From Epiperipatus broadwayi (Eukaryota; Onychophora; Udeonychophora; Euonychophora; Peripatidae), in contig JAQFVV010000056.1 in assembly GCA_028023455.1 (NCBI GenBank), positions 5,911,717 to 5,975,716 on the forward strand: 64,000 bases of DNA. Direction: 5' to 3'. Both the position numbers and the translations under genes were made by a program. Below the pieces are notes generated by a model. The model had not been told where the DNA came from. It made no database searches and worked only from the letters and a program-made list of their open reading frames with translations. Positions 48,335-60,202 of the stretch are shown here, one piece after another; position 1 is the stretch's first letter, and every line of letters starts with the position of its first letter.

Positions 48335-49861
48335 CATGAAATTGGAAAATATATGTGTGATTCTTAAGTTAAATGATGAATAAATTTAGACAAATAAATT
48401 ATATTAAATCAAGATTTATAACTATAATTGTGCTGTAATGCTATTAAATCAGTTTTACATCACAGCTCCCGCGTATATACATAAGTGAGTTCACATATAT
48501 AACAATGTTTATACAGACATGCATTTAATTTTAACATATGAAATATATTTAGATATACACAGATATATGTGGATATACATGTACATACATAAATATACGT
48601 AAATATATGTTCACTTGGTAGGGTTTAAACCTAGAATAATTACTACTACGGAACATAATAGGTGAAACGGGATGTGTGCCTATCTACACAGTTTCAATAT
48701 ATATGAGTGTGTGATATTATATGCAACATATTATATACATAAGGAGGAGCTTGGAACCAAATACAGCAAACATTGTGGCTCTATCTATACATGTATTTAA
48801 GAGATTCATTTATTAGAGATGAAACAAACTTAGAGTAAAAATCAGTTTTAAAGATAATTTTTAATTATTCATTTAATTTAGAACGCTGGCATTCGATGAC
48901 CTAATGTCCAATTTTATCATTTCACTAAATTATTATAAAGTGATTTTTTTTATGTTAGTTGGCTGACAATGTACCCTAAAACCTTTAACTTGGAGTCTAT
49001 CATTCTATCACTTTGCTAAATGTCACAAGGCATTTAAACTAATTTATAGAATTTGTAATAACATTTAAAATAAATATTTGACATTCTATTTCCTTTCAAC
49101 TGATGAAAAATGTATTACAACAATATACAAACTTATATAAATTAATGTTCAAATCTTTTTTTATAGGCCGAATATATTATTATTTATCATTTATTGTTAT
49201 TGGTTACCTTTGAAGTAATTAATCTGACTTATTTTCACTTTCTCTTTGTATATGCACAAGCACATACATATGAATGTTAATCTATTTGGTTACTTTTTAA
49301 TTAAGTTTGCTAGTAAACAAAGGAAATGCCAGCTATGAGTTAGCGGACTTAAGTGCCCCCCCCCCCTTCAGATACCCAGTCAAGCAATTAGATAAAGTAA
49401 ATCAAAAATATGACAACTAACTAAACAACAATAATGCCAACTTTATCAGAATTCATAGCAACAGGTTCTGAAATTGCAAACTTCACAATGAATAAACATT
49501 AAAAAACCATTAATGAGGTACTTTTAAAAATCTAAATGCCACGAGAAAACAAAAATCCTAACTTAGATTTACCAGTAATGATTGATAATTACCCAAAATT
49601 AAAAGAATAAAAGAACAGTGCCATTCATCCGATAATATAAATATTTAAAAATAGAGAGAAATAAAGGATTGGGAGATATTTGTTTTGTTCCATGACAATA
49701 TTTTTAAAATAGTATTTTCATACATATTTCTATCAACTATTTGGTCATTAGTAATATTTTATTAAATAATAATAATAAACTGTCCAAAATATTAAAGAAA
49801 TACAGAGTGATTTAAATAATTATTTTTATTAAAGATTTCTTCAAGTAATTATAATTAGAGA
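48335..49861. other. AT-rich non-coding stretch
   Basis: No gene is supported. Contains scattered (TA)n/(CA)n-like sequence near 48470-48620 and a run of about 12 C at 49356-49367. Confidence 0.6.
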
Positions 49862-50290
49862 GGATTGAAACACAGACTTTCAAATTCTTATCAATCACCA
49901 ACTTCATCTTATATAACCGATACACATGACCACATACATGTGAAAAAGATAAATGATCTCCAATATAAATATTTCGCGCTGAACTAGCACTTATCAATTG
50001 GTCCGGATCATCATCTCCTACATATACATATAAACAGTGCTTTGTTTATATTAAGATAACAAATCTTCAATCATCTCCACTCTCCAGCCACCAATACCAT
50101 TGAAAATCTGATGATGAAATTTTTATTCAAAGCCCTTGTTGATTGCATATTGTCACACGCATGTTGACCTTAAGTCACTCTGACCCCTCATATATAGGAC
50201 CTTAATATGTCCATTTAAATACACAGAAGAGGAATGGGCAGAATTCAGGCTGAATCAGGTAATATTTAAATAAAAGTATAGTATATAGTA
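49862..50290 (+). repeat. Dispersed repeat family, full unit
   Basis: A unit of about 430 bp, the same family as 2448-2946. Order of blocks: TTGAAACACAGACTTTCAA, GATACACATGACCACAT, GTGAAAAAGATAAATGA, a TTGGTCCGGAT block, GAAAATCTGATGATGAAAT, CATGTTGACCTTAAGTCA, GACCCCTCAT, CCATTTAAATACACAGAAG, GGAATGGGCAGAATT. The next copy starts directly after it, so here the family is in tandem. Confidence 0.7.
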
Positions 50291-50402
50291 TACACAGGAA
50301 ATTTGAACACAAACTTTCAAGCTCCCTTCAATCATCCACTGATACACATGACCACATGCATGTGAAAAAGATAAATAACATCCAATAGCACAAAGTACAG
50401 AT
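50291..50402 (+). repeat. Dispersed repeat family, truncated tandem unit
   Basis: Restarts with TTTGAACACAAACTTTCAAG and runs through GTGAAAAAGATAAAT before ending at the inverted junction. Confidence 0.7.
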
Positions 50403-50620
50403 ATTGATCATTTATCTTTTTCACATGTATGTGGTCATGTGTATCACTTATATAAGATGGAGTGGATGACTGAAAGGAGCTTGAAAGTCTGTGTTCAAAT
50501 CTCTTCCAATTATATCTAGCTTAAGTATATACACTATTACTAGTATTCAAATATTACAAATTTGGCCTAAATTCTGCCCATCCTGCTTCAGTGTATTTAA
50601 ATAGACATATTAACTGCTTA
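50403..50620 (-). repeat. Dispersed repeat family, inverted truncated unit
   Basis: On the minus strand this carries the end of one unit (TATTTAAATACACTGAAG, GATGGGCAGAATT) followed by the start of the next (TTTGAACACAGACTTTCAAG, GATACACATGACCACAT). With the preceding unit it forms a hairpin with 35-bp arms (50341-50375 and 50411-50445, one mismatch) and a 35-bp loop. Confidence 0.75.
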
Positions 50621-50955
50621 ATTATGAATCATATTCAAATTTGTGGATAGAATTCTAGTCACATTGCCAATTTTTTCCCCTTAGTATCTCCTAAATCAGT
50701 TATTTCCAAATGAAAGTCATTTCACTTCATGAATCTTGATCTGTAATTAAATGACATATGATCCAGATTCATTTAAAACAAATGCAAATACAAACACATT
50801 CTCAGCAAATTGAATTTTTTTCTTTTTACGGTGTTGCTGATTGATATTTTCTAAAGTAATCCTGGGAACTCAGAGATGTTACAATTCTGGTTGCATGCTA
50901 TATCAGCATGCTTAATTTCATTGTTGATTGATATGAGACATTTTTTCTCTTCTAC
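50621..50955. other. AT-rich non-coding stretch
   Basis: Nothing recognisable; lies between the repeat array and the first copy of the 3-kb duplication. Confidence 0.6.
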
Positions 50956-51117
50956 TGTACCGGTCAAAAACATGTTTATCCATCTAACATAAGCTGGAAC
51001 TCACAAATGTACTTCAAACCCAGTCCAGCCCGAGATTTAGGTCAGGGAACAACCTGAATTCGAACCCACTCTCTAAGCCCCAGATCTAACACCTAATGAA
51101 TAACAAAGTAGTGATGG
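50956..51117 (-). mobile_element. tRNA-derived SINE at edge of copy A
   Basis: On the minus strand, a D-arm-like TTAGGTGTTAGATC (plus 51083-51096) and a B box GGGTTCGAATT (plus 51057-51067), followed by about 100 bp of unrelated body ending at the duplication boundary. The body holds GGCTGGACTGGG and CCAGCTTATGTTAGATGG. It is present in both copies, so it was inserted before the duplication or is part of the unit. Confidence 0.6.
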
Positions 51118-51963
51118 CACAAGAGAATTAATTTTAAATCTGGCCGACTAGCAAAGCTGAGCAAAACCATGAGACATCTATTAACTATGACTAAACTAAA
51201 AAATATATATATAAGCAGGCTTTACTTTTGGAAGTGGTGAAAAGAAGGAATTCGAACTACTCAAATAAGTTAGACAATAAAATATATTTTAATATACTGA
51301 CAAATTATTATACATTTATAAATTAAGTACATTAGTATGTGTGTGAATGAGCAAGCGGTAGATAATTACATAGTGTCATTCACGCTATTATTTCTCATAT
51401 GCTCTTTATTAGCTAAATAATATATTACAAATAAACACACATCTTTGGTGGGTCCAATATTAAGATGCCAATCGAATATTAGAAAGAATTACATAATACT
51501 GCCATTAACGCTTTGATTTACGGTTCAGAAACATGGTGACTAACATATATTTTTCTAGGAGCATTCCGAAATTCATTATACATATGATATAAACTATTTT
51601 CACGCCATTGAGGTCATGAAAATAAACAAAATACATTTGAAAAATTATATTTGAATCTATGACAAAATATTTAATGAAAAATTATTTTAACAATAGTAAG
51701 ATGAACGCTTTACTTTTCCCAAGGCATACAGATAAATAACAAAACACAATGATAGGATTGTATAATAAAACTAAAATAATATTAATTAATCTAGCTAGTA
51801 ATATTTGGCATTTATATATATATATATATTTTAAGCAGAGCGCAATTTTAATATTAGAGCATTAAAACTGGTCATGAAGCAAAAGAAATAATTGTACGAA
51901 GAAGTTTGCGGTACTGACATTATAACCAAGAAATAACAGGAAAAGTCGTGCTTCTGGACAAAA

Positions 51964-52151
51964 GATGAAGTGGATGGGCATAGTGTGTGCCAGACTTAAG
52001 GATCACTGCCAGAGGCCTTTTTATACGAAGAAATGGATGGACATAGCGTGTGCCAAACTTAGGGATCACCACCAGTGGCCTTTTTATACGAAGAAAGAAT
52101 ATGCATAGCATGTGCCAAACTTACGGGATCACCGCCAGAGGCATTTTATAC
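51964..52151. repeat. 63-bp minisatellite, three units, copy A
   Basis: Units 51964-52026, 52027-52089 and 52090-52151 (63, 63, 62 bp) share GAAGAA-TGGATG-CATAG, GTGTGCCA-ACTTA, GGATCACC-CCAG and GGC-TTTTTATAC blocks. The 63-bp period is a multiple of 3 and keeps a minus-strand frame open, so the short ORF here is a repeat artefact. Confidence 0.92.
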
Positions 52152-53250
52152 AGAATAAATAACGAGAAATCTATGGGTTCGATCTTGTCGCAACCCCCAG
52201 ATTAAAAAGCACATATATATATAAAACACGAAGATCGGCCAAATGTCAGTAATGCAGTACGAATGATAAATGTCACTAACGACGTTGGAAAAGTTTTACT
52301 GCTTTAAAAATAAATGACCCTTGTTTGAATACTATAATTTAGACAAATAATATGCTATGCAGTTATATATAGAGAGAAAGATTTTCCTAAATAAATATAC
52401 ATTAAGATTTTATCTAGTAAAAGAAACATTAAGATTTACTTAATAACTAAAATCGTAAAATATTAAAATTTACCTCCTTCCCTTATTCAGCTATTTAAAA
52501 TAAATCAATCCCACCTTCGTTGATTTTATAATAACTGGAATATTTAAAACAATATTTGAAATTTTAAGAGCATGGAACAATAAAATAAAATAGTTATAGA
52601 AAATAATTAATGTGTCACTCTTTCAGAATTTAATAAAAAACAACATTTTAAAAGATTTCAAAGCGTTAATTAGCTTAAGTTCTGGATTTACCCCGGGTAG
52701 AAAATCCAGAGTTGAAGAAATATATTTTTATAATAAACCAACATAAAATGTTGATTTAAAAAAAAAAAACTGGAGAATATATATCATATAATATATTGAG
52801 GGAACGTTAAAAACCTTAATTAATGGAGATTTAATTGAAAAACAAAAATGATTTTAGAAATTAAGTTCGCCAGGTTGCTGGAAATTAGCATCTTAATAAG
52901 CAAGCAGATATATAAATCAAATAATAAATACATATAAATAAATGACCGCACCAAAGTTAAGGAAAGTTAAGAGCATATAAGAGAGAATTAAATTTATAGG
53001 AATTACTTAAGAGCAAATTACATATTAAAACAAAAACAAAGTTAAATAATACATTAGAAGAAATCTTGATAGATTATTTAGGCTAGATTTAGTTTGAGGT
53101 GATGGCTTGAAAAATTACCTTGCAGTTTTAAGAGTTCAATTTAAAATATTGCACATTCTCCTGTGGCAGCAAGCTTCTATTAGCACACTGAAGTTCTTAG
53201 GTCGGGCTTTTCACTCTTGGGCAGCAGGATGGTATGGCCACGGAAGATGA

Positions 53251-53274
53251 TGACCCAAAAGGGCCGAGAAGTGA
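53251..53274 (-). other. Segment resembling the 5' end of U2 snRNA, copy A
   Basis: The minus strand reads ATCACTTCTCGGCCCTTTTG followed by GGTCA. It resembles the first 20 or so nucleotides of U2 snRNA (stem I). The GGCC/GGCT stem gains one extra pair. Similarity stops after this; no branch-recognition sequence or Sm site follows. It may be chance or a small snRNA-derived piece. Confidence 0.25.
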
Positions 53275-53980
53275 TGGATTTACTGCTACATTATTTAAGT
53301 TTCAAGCGACGTGTAATACGTTTACAATCAGTTCTCTCAATAGTAGCTAATCTAATCTGTGACTCAAAATTCAGTCATTTTATACTTTTTCTTTATCAGT
53401 TGTTTTTGAAGATGCAACAGTAAGATAACATCCAAAAATAAATTCAAATCTATTTCCAGGTTAGAAATAGATTTGACAACATGTTTTTAACAAAAGTGTC
53501 TCTAATCTTAATCCCATTTTAAGTAAAACTTTAATTAAAAAAATACCTACCCCAGATTAAAACAATAGTGCTTCCAACCCCTTTAATTATTTTTAGACAA
53601 TCAACTGTAGCATCTTCCATATTGGATTTTATAAAAATATAGTTTAATAGAAAAAATACTTTAAAAAGAAAAAGTTTTAAAAAATGACGTATAATAAAAT
53701 ATTTAAAATCAATATTGTTAGTAAGTTTTGCTCCTATATATATTTTTGAGTCACACCTATGTATTTTAATAAAAAGAATTAATAATTGATAAAAAAGAAT
53801 TAATAATAATTTTAAAACATGTTATTGAAACATTAAATTTTATAATTTAGGCACGCATCTCAAATATATACATAAAATATATATACACGACAAAAGGAGC
53901 GGGATGGAAAATAGGGATTTAAATATAGGTTAGTAGGTAGAAACATGAAGCACAATCTTAAGCTAAGATTGACTGCTTCA

Positions 53981-55209
53981 TTTCTCCGCACATACAATGA
54001 AACAAAAACAAAAAAAAATGCCTTGACTAGGAGTTTTGAAGTGACGACCAAAAGAACGATGAAAATTTTCAAAATTCAATACACAATCTTGTTATATAAA
54101 ACTATATATATGAAATATCATTTGGGGATGTGAATATTTGTTCAACTGTTTAATCCAGAAAAAATATATATTTTTTTTCACATCTATATAATAATAAAAA
54201 AAAAGTCTATGCTTGAGATACAACACAATTTCTCCACACATATGGGTTTCCAAGAAAATATATAGCAATGCAATACATATAAAATTTTCAAACACATCTG
54301 TTCCTACACATCGCACATACACACCTATGTACATATATACGCAGCGCTACATATACAAATACATAAATTTTACACACACATACTCTTCTATATACACTAC
54401 ACAATACTACATACTATTGGAAAAGACATAAAAACAAAAAAAAAATCCATACACGTGCCAAATTCTTTCACTTTGCTTTTAAAATAAACACAAACATTAT
54501 ATACTCAATTAGCAAAAAAAATTTCTATACATATATTTCTTCTTTTTTAAAAAAAAATCTCCTGCATAACCACTCTGCTCCCACACTTTCTATATATCTG
54601 CCCAACTATAGTTTAGCTGAAAATTTAGCTTTTGCTTGCTGAAAAAAAAAATTGGTTTATTTAAGATTTTATACTAATCTAGCCATTTCTTTTAATTTCT
54701 CTTGGTCGCACCCATTCATCTGAAAAGAAAACTCATAGTCAGGTTATTACATGTTTAAACTTTTATACATCATAGCATTAAGCCAAAAAAAAATTTGCTC
54801 TCAATAATTTTTTTTTCTGAGTTCGAACCCTCCACTTCCAATATTTTTGCATTTGACTCACTACTGGTTAGCAAAATTTCTTTTTATAAGGGTGCCAGCT
54901 AAGACAGAGTGATCAATGATTTATGAATTATTTATACATTTTTCATATATGTCTCAAGAACAAAAAACTTTATATATGACATTGAAGAAAAAATACATAT
55001 GTACTATGGTTGTAGTACATGGGTTTTAACTTTAAACAGTGAATTTTACACTTTGAACACATTATTTTAAACATATCAAACATGGAAAAAATTATATAAC
55101 AACTTTTTTTTAAGAATATATATATAAACAGAATTCAGTACTCAGGGTATGTGGGTGTTTATATCGAAGCCTCACATTGGGAAGCCAAGCCCGAGAAAAA
55201 AAAATCCTA
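53981..55209. other. Spacer between the two 3-kb copies
   Basis: 1229 bp of AT-rich DNA with (CA)/(TA)-like stretches. No gag or pol motifs, no evident primer-binding site after copy A (sequence starts TTTCTCCGCACATAC), and only a loose A-rich purine run (GAGAAAAAAAAA) about 5 bp before copy B. A possible tRNA-like fragment is listed separately. Confidence 0.7.
54829..54890 (-). mobile_element. Possible tRNA-derived SINE remnant
   Basis: On the minus strand, GGGTTCGAACTC (B-box-like, plus 54831-54842) preceded by a D-arm-like AACCAGTAGTGAGTCAAATG and followed by an A run. No body or target-site duplication was identified. Confidence 0.4.
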
Positions 55210-55371
55210 TGTACCGGTCAAAACATGTTTATCCATCTAACATGAGCTGGAACTCACAAAATGTACTTCAAACCCAGTCAAGCCCAAGATTTAGGTCAGG
55301 GACCAGCCTGGATTCGAACCCACTCTCTAAGCCCCAGATCTAACACCTAATGAATAACATAGTAGTGATGG
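55210..55371 (-). mobile_element. tRNA-derived SINE at edge of copy B
   Basis: Equivalent of the copy A SINE. The B box on the minus strand is GGGTTCGAATC (plus 55311-55321), closer to the tRNA consensus than in copy A. Confidence 0.6.
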
Positions 55372-56217
55372 CACAAGAGAATTAATTTTAAATCCGGCCG
55401 ACTAGCAAAGCTGAGCAAAACAATGAGACATCTATTAACTATGACTAAACTAAAATATATATATAAGCAGGCTTTACTTTTGGAAGTGGAGAAAAGAAGG
55501 AATTCGAACTACTCAAATAAGTTAGACAATAAAATATATTTTAATATACTGACAAATTATTATACATTTATAAATTAAGTACATTAGTATGTGCGTGAAT
55601 GAGCAAGCGGTAGATAATTACATAGTGTCATTCACGCTATTATTTCTCATATGCTCTTTATTAGCTAAATAATATATTACAAATAAACACACATCTTTGG
55701 TGGGTCCAATATTAAGATGCCAATCAAATATTAGAAAGAATTACATAATACTGCCATTAACGCTTTGATTTACGGTTCAGAAACATGGTGACTAACATAT
55801 ATTTTTCTAGGAGCGTTCCGAAATTCATTATACATATGATATAAACTATTTTCATGCCATTGAGGTCGTGAAAATAAACAAAATACATTTGAAAGATTAT
55901 ATTTGAATCTATGACAAAATATTTAATGAAAAATTATTTTAACAATAGTAAGACAAATGCTTTACTTTTCCCAAGGCATATAGATAAATAACAAAACATG
56001 ACGATAGGATTGTATAATAAAACAAAAATAATATTAGTAATTAATCTAGCTAGTAATATTTGGCATTTATATATATATATATTTTAAGCAGAGTGCAATT
56101 TTAATATTAGAGCATTAAAACTGAGTCATGACGCAAAAGAAATAATAATACGAAGAAGTTTGCGGTACTGACATTATAACCAAGAAATAACAGGAAAAGT
56201 CGTGCTTCTGGACGAAA

Positions 56218-56405
56218 GATGAAGTGGATGGGCATAGCGTGTGCCAGACTTAAGGATCACTGCCAGAGGCCTTTTTATATGAAGAAATGGATGGATATAG
56301 CGTGTGCCAGACTTAGGGATCACCACCAGCGGCCTTTTTATATGAAGAAAGAATATGCATAGCGTGTGCCAAACTTACAGGATCACCGCCAGAGGCATTT
56401 TATAC
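56218..56405. repeat. 63-bp minisatellite, three units, copy B
   Basis: Same three units and same total length (188 bp) as copy A, so the array was already three units long before the duplication and has not changed in number since. Confidence 0.92.
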
Positions 56406-57506
56406 GGAATAAATAACGAGAAATCTATGGGTTCGATCTTGTCGCAACCCCCAGATTAAAAAGCACATATATATATAAAACATGAAGATCGGCCAAATGT
56501 CAGTAACGCAGTACGAATGATAAATGTCACTAACGACATTGGAAAAGTTTTACTGCTTTAAAAATAAATGACCCTTATTTGAATACTATAATTTAGACAA
56601 ATAATACACTATGCAGTTATATATAGAGAGAAAGATTTTCCTAAATAAATATACGTTAAGATTTTATCTAGTAAAAGAAACATTAAGATTTACTTAATAA
56701 CTAAAATTGTAAAATATTAAAATTTACCTCCTTCCCTTATTCTGCTATTTAAAAAAAATCAATCCCACCTTCGTTGATTTTATAATAACTGGAATATTTA
56801 AATACAATATTTGAAATTTTAAGAGCATAGAACAATAAAATAAAATAGTTATAGAAAATAATTAATGTGTCACTCTTTCAGAATTTAATAAAAAACAACA
56901 TTTTAAAAGATTTCAAAGCGTTAATTAGCTTAAGTTCTGGATTTACCCCGAGTAGAATATCCAGAGTTGAAGAAATATATTTTTATAATAAACCAACATA
57001 AAATGTTGATTAAAAAAAAAACAAATTGGCGAACATATATCATATAATATATTGAGGGAACGTTAAAAACCTTAATTAATGGAGATTTAATTGAAAAACA
57101 AAAAGGATTTTAGAAATTAAGTTCACCAGGTTTCTGGAAATTAGCATCTTAATAAGCAAGCAGATATATAAATCAAATAATAAATACATATAAATAAATG
57201 ACCGCACCAAAGTTAAGGAAAGTTAAGAGCATATAAGAGAGAATTAAATTTATAGGAATTACTTAAGAGCAAATTACATATTAAAACAAAAACAAAGTTA
57301 AATAATACATTAGAAGAAATCTTGATAGATTATTTAGGCTAGATTTAGTTTGAGGTGACGGCTTGAAAAATTACCTTGCAGTTTTAAGAGTTCAATTTAA
57401 AATATTGCACATTCTCCTGTGGCAGCAAGCTTCTATTAGCACACTGAAGTTCTTAGGTCGGGCTTTTCACTCTTGGGCAGCAGGATGGTACGGCCGCGGA
57501 AGATGA

Positions 57507-57531
57507 TGACCCAAAAGGGCCGAGAAGTGAT
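57507..57531 (-). other. Segment resembling the 5' end of U2 snRNA, copy B
   Basis: Same sequence as in copy A on the minus strand (TCACTTCTCGGCCCTTTTG). Confidence 0.25.
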
Positions 57532-58236
57532 GGATTTACTGCTACATTATTTAAGTTTCAAGCGACATGTAATACATTTACAATCAGTTCTCTCAATAGT
57601 AGCTAATCTATCTGTGACTCAAAATTCAGTCATTTTATACTTTTTCTTTATCAGTTGTTTTTGAAGATGCAACAGTAAGATAACGTCCAAAAATAAATTC
57701 AAATCTATTTCCAGATTAGAAATAGATTTGACAACATGTTTTTAACAAAAGTATCTCTAATCTTAATCCCATTTTAAGTAAAACTTTAATTAAAAAAATA
57801 CCTATCCCAGATTAAAACAATAGTGCTTCCAACCCCTTTAATTATTTTTAGACAATCAACTGTAGCATCTTCCAAATTGGATTTTATAAAAATATACAGT
57901 TTAATAGAAAAAGTACTTTAAAAAGAAAACGTTTTAAAAAATGACGTATAATAAAATATTTAAAATCAATATTGTTAGTAAGTTTTGCTCCTATATATAT
58001 TTTTGAGTCATACCTATGTATTTTAATAAAAAGAATTAATAATTGATAAAAAAGAATTAATAATAATTTTAAAACATGTTATTGAAACATTAAATTTTAT
58101 AATTTAGGCGTGCATCTCAAATATATGCATAAAATATATATACACGACAAAGGAGCGGGATGAGAATTAGGGATTTAAATATAGGTTAGTAGGTAGAAAC
58201 ATGAAGCACAATCTTAAACTAAGATTGACTGCTTCA

Positions 58237-60130
58237 CTATATTTAAATTTTAGTTTTACTTTTAGTTAACAGAAGAAATTCTAATCAAAAAAACCAAACC
58301 TGCTCATGAACCATCATCTCAAATGAATTTTTTGTACATATAGTTGTATGTTAATGACTGAATCAAGAGAATATCATTACATGGCTTGCAAATGATGATA
58401 ATTTTGCAATATAGTTCTCAATTTGAAAGGTGATTATGGTCAACATTTTTCTTGTTGTGAACATCAAATATAATCTTGTTGGTTGACAAAAGTGTAACTA
58501 ATAAGTCATATAGCCATACAACATGCTTTCAGTCATACATTCCCATTTGTTCATAATATCATCACTTTTGAATCATATCATTTACATTAGAAATTAATAA
58601 TTTCAAAAAGAAAGATTAGTCATAAATAGTCTACCAACATGTATACCGATTTCTATAAAGATTATTTCTACCTATTGTTGGTTTCACAAGTTTTCATTCT
58701 TATGACTGTTCAGCTAGAATCTTTCAATGATTCAGCAATGAGAGCAATACTTCACTAATCAAACCCTAGGGCCAACATTTATTCTCATAAGATTATAAAA
58801 ATAAAAATTTCTTTTTAAAAGCTTTTTACCATTTTCTTAGAAGAGTTTTTATATGCGATGTATAAAATAGAGTAATAATACCACAGGTTTTCTACTTATT
58901 TTATTCAGCACATGTGAAAAGCCTGTGTGACTGCCAAAATATCAAATTATTTATTGATAATCTTAATAATAGATATCATTCTTAATAGTGTTTCACTTTT
59001 AAAAACTTTATCAATTTAAGTTAAAACAAGTATGTTAACAAATCACCATAGCAATGAAAAATCATAATGGCAGAAAAATTAAGATATTATAAAGAAAATT
59101 TTTCATTTGAAAAAACATCAAATGCAGCTATTAAAAATAAAGCAAATGGAGATTGGATTTTTAATTGTTGACCGACTTTTCAAGGTGACTTTAATATAAA
59201 ATAAAATATCATACAATAAACGCGAAATAGTAAATAAATAAAAAATTTCAAAACCTGTTTATTCCCTTTACAGAATGAATAATTCAGAAAAGGAGATTTT
59301 TTCCTAGAATGCATCAAAGATTTAAATTAGAGAGCATCTTTTCAAAAAAAAAAAAAAAGATTTGCTTCAACTCCTAAGAATTCATTCATTAATCTTACAC
59401 ACTAGAAAAATGTTCCAATTATATTATCAGTAAATATAAATTGTGGAGTGTTTAACTACTTTAGACAGAAAGCAAGATAATTTACATCATGCTATTATAT
59501 AAAATACTTTAAAAATAAAATTTTCATGCTTTCACATAAAAAAAAAAAATTAAGCATAAATAATAGTTAAACTATTTTATTTAATTTCATTTAACATAAA
59601 TGTTGAAAATTAAACAAAAAAAAGTATACATTTAGAAATTAATTTAAATAAAATTCTAGCCTTATATAATGAAAAAAATATTCGCTTTTATTAATAACTT
59701 TTTCTTTTCACATTATCAATAATAACTTTTTATGTCAAGGAATGGGAAGAAAATGGTAAGCAAACCCCTATCCATCTTGATAATGTTTATAGTTTACTAG
59801 CTTTTGTCTTTTGTAAACAATTTAATATTCGTATAAATATGAATTATATAGTCTATTACAATTAAGAGCACTGAGTATTAAATATGAAACAATATTATAA
59901 TGCAAAAGTTTGTATGTATGTATAAATAAAGAGCCAATAGCATAATGACTTCCACACGGACCAGACATTTTCTTTTACTTACAAACAGGCTACGGACTTT
60001 TTGTTTCAAGCATCCATATAAGTCTTCGAATGATATTTAGCTATTCATATAGTTAAAACATATAAAAAAAAAAGACACTAAAACTTTTCCTTCACTGTTT
60101 TCCTTTGAAAGGTTGCTGGATAGATTTTTG
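58237..60130. other. AT-rich non-coding stretch
   Basis: No gene is supported and no repeat termini were recognised. Text near 59945-60050 is slightly GC-richer and could be decayed upstream sequence of the PLE fragment that follows, but no RT motif was found. Confidence 0.55.
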
Positions 60131-60202
60131 TTTTACAGTGGACTTATATATATTCACACTTAGAAAGGGGTTTATGGTGTCCAATCACCACCTGCATAGC
60201 TC

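Larger units (their letters stand above)
50956..53980 (+). repeat. 3.0-kb direct duplication, copy A
   Basis: 3025 bp matching 55210-58236 along its whole length, by eye about 97% identical with mostly transitions and short indels. Both copies start TGTACCGGTCAAAA and end GACTGCTTCA, so the unit has TG...CA termini. The last 35 bp form a hairpin (TGAAGCA-CAATCTTA ... TAAGATTG-A-CTGCTTCA). Inside are a tRNA-derived SINE at the left edge, a 63-bp minisatellite, and AT-rich DNA. No reverse transcriptase, integrase or transposase motif was seen. It could be a long terminal repeat, a mobile unit inserted twice, or a segmental duplication. Confidence 0.9.
55210..58236 (+). repeat. 3.0-kb direct duplication, copy B
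   Basis: 3027 bp, direct repeat of 50956-53980 with the same start and end sequences and the same internal features. It begins 4254 bp downstream of copy A. The bases after copy B (CTAT) differ by one from those before copy A (CTAC), compatible with, but not proof of, a degenerate 4-bp target-site duplication around the whole 7.3-kb structure. Confidence 0.9.

Noticed and set aside
51920-52111. 63-codon minus-strand ORF with repeated RIKRPL blocks
   Set aside because: It is produced by the 63-bp minisatellite and is not a protein gene.
53217-53423. 68-codon frame, also present in the second 3-kb copy
   Set aside because: It begins at TTG, not ATG. The copy B version differs by a frameshift near the end, so there is no sign of selection on the frame.
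50956-53980. Helitron
   Set aside because: There is a terminal hairpin, but the ends are not TC...CTRR and no helicase motif is visible.
50956-58236. Complete LTR retrotransposon
   Set aside because: Despite TG...CA direct repeats, the core has no gag or pol motif, no primer-binding site beginning TGG, and only a poor polypurine run. It is kept as a hypothesis and not annotated as such.
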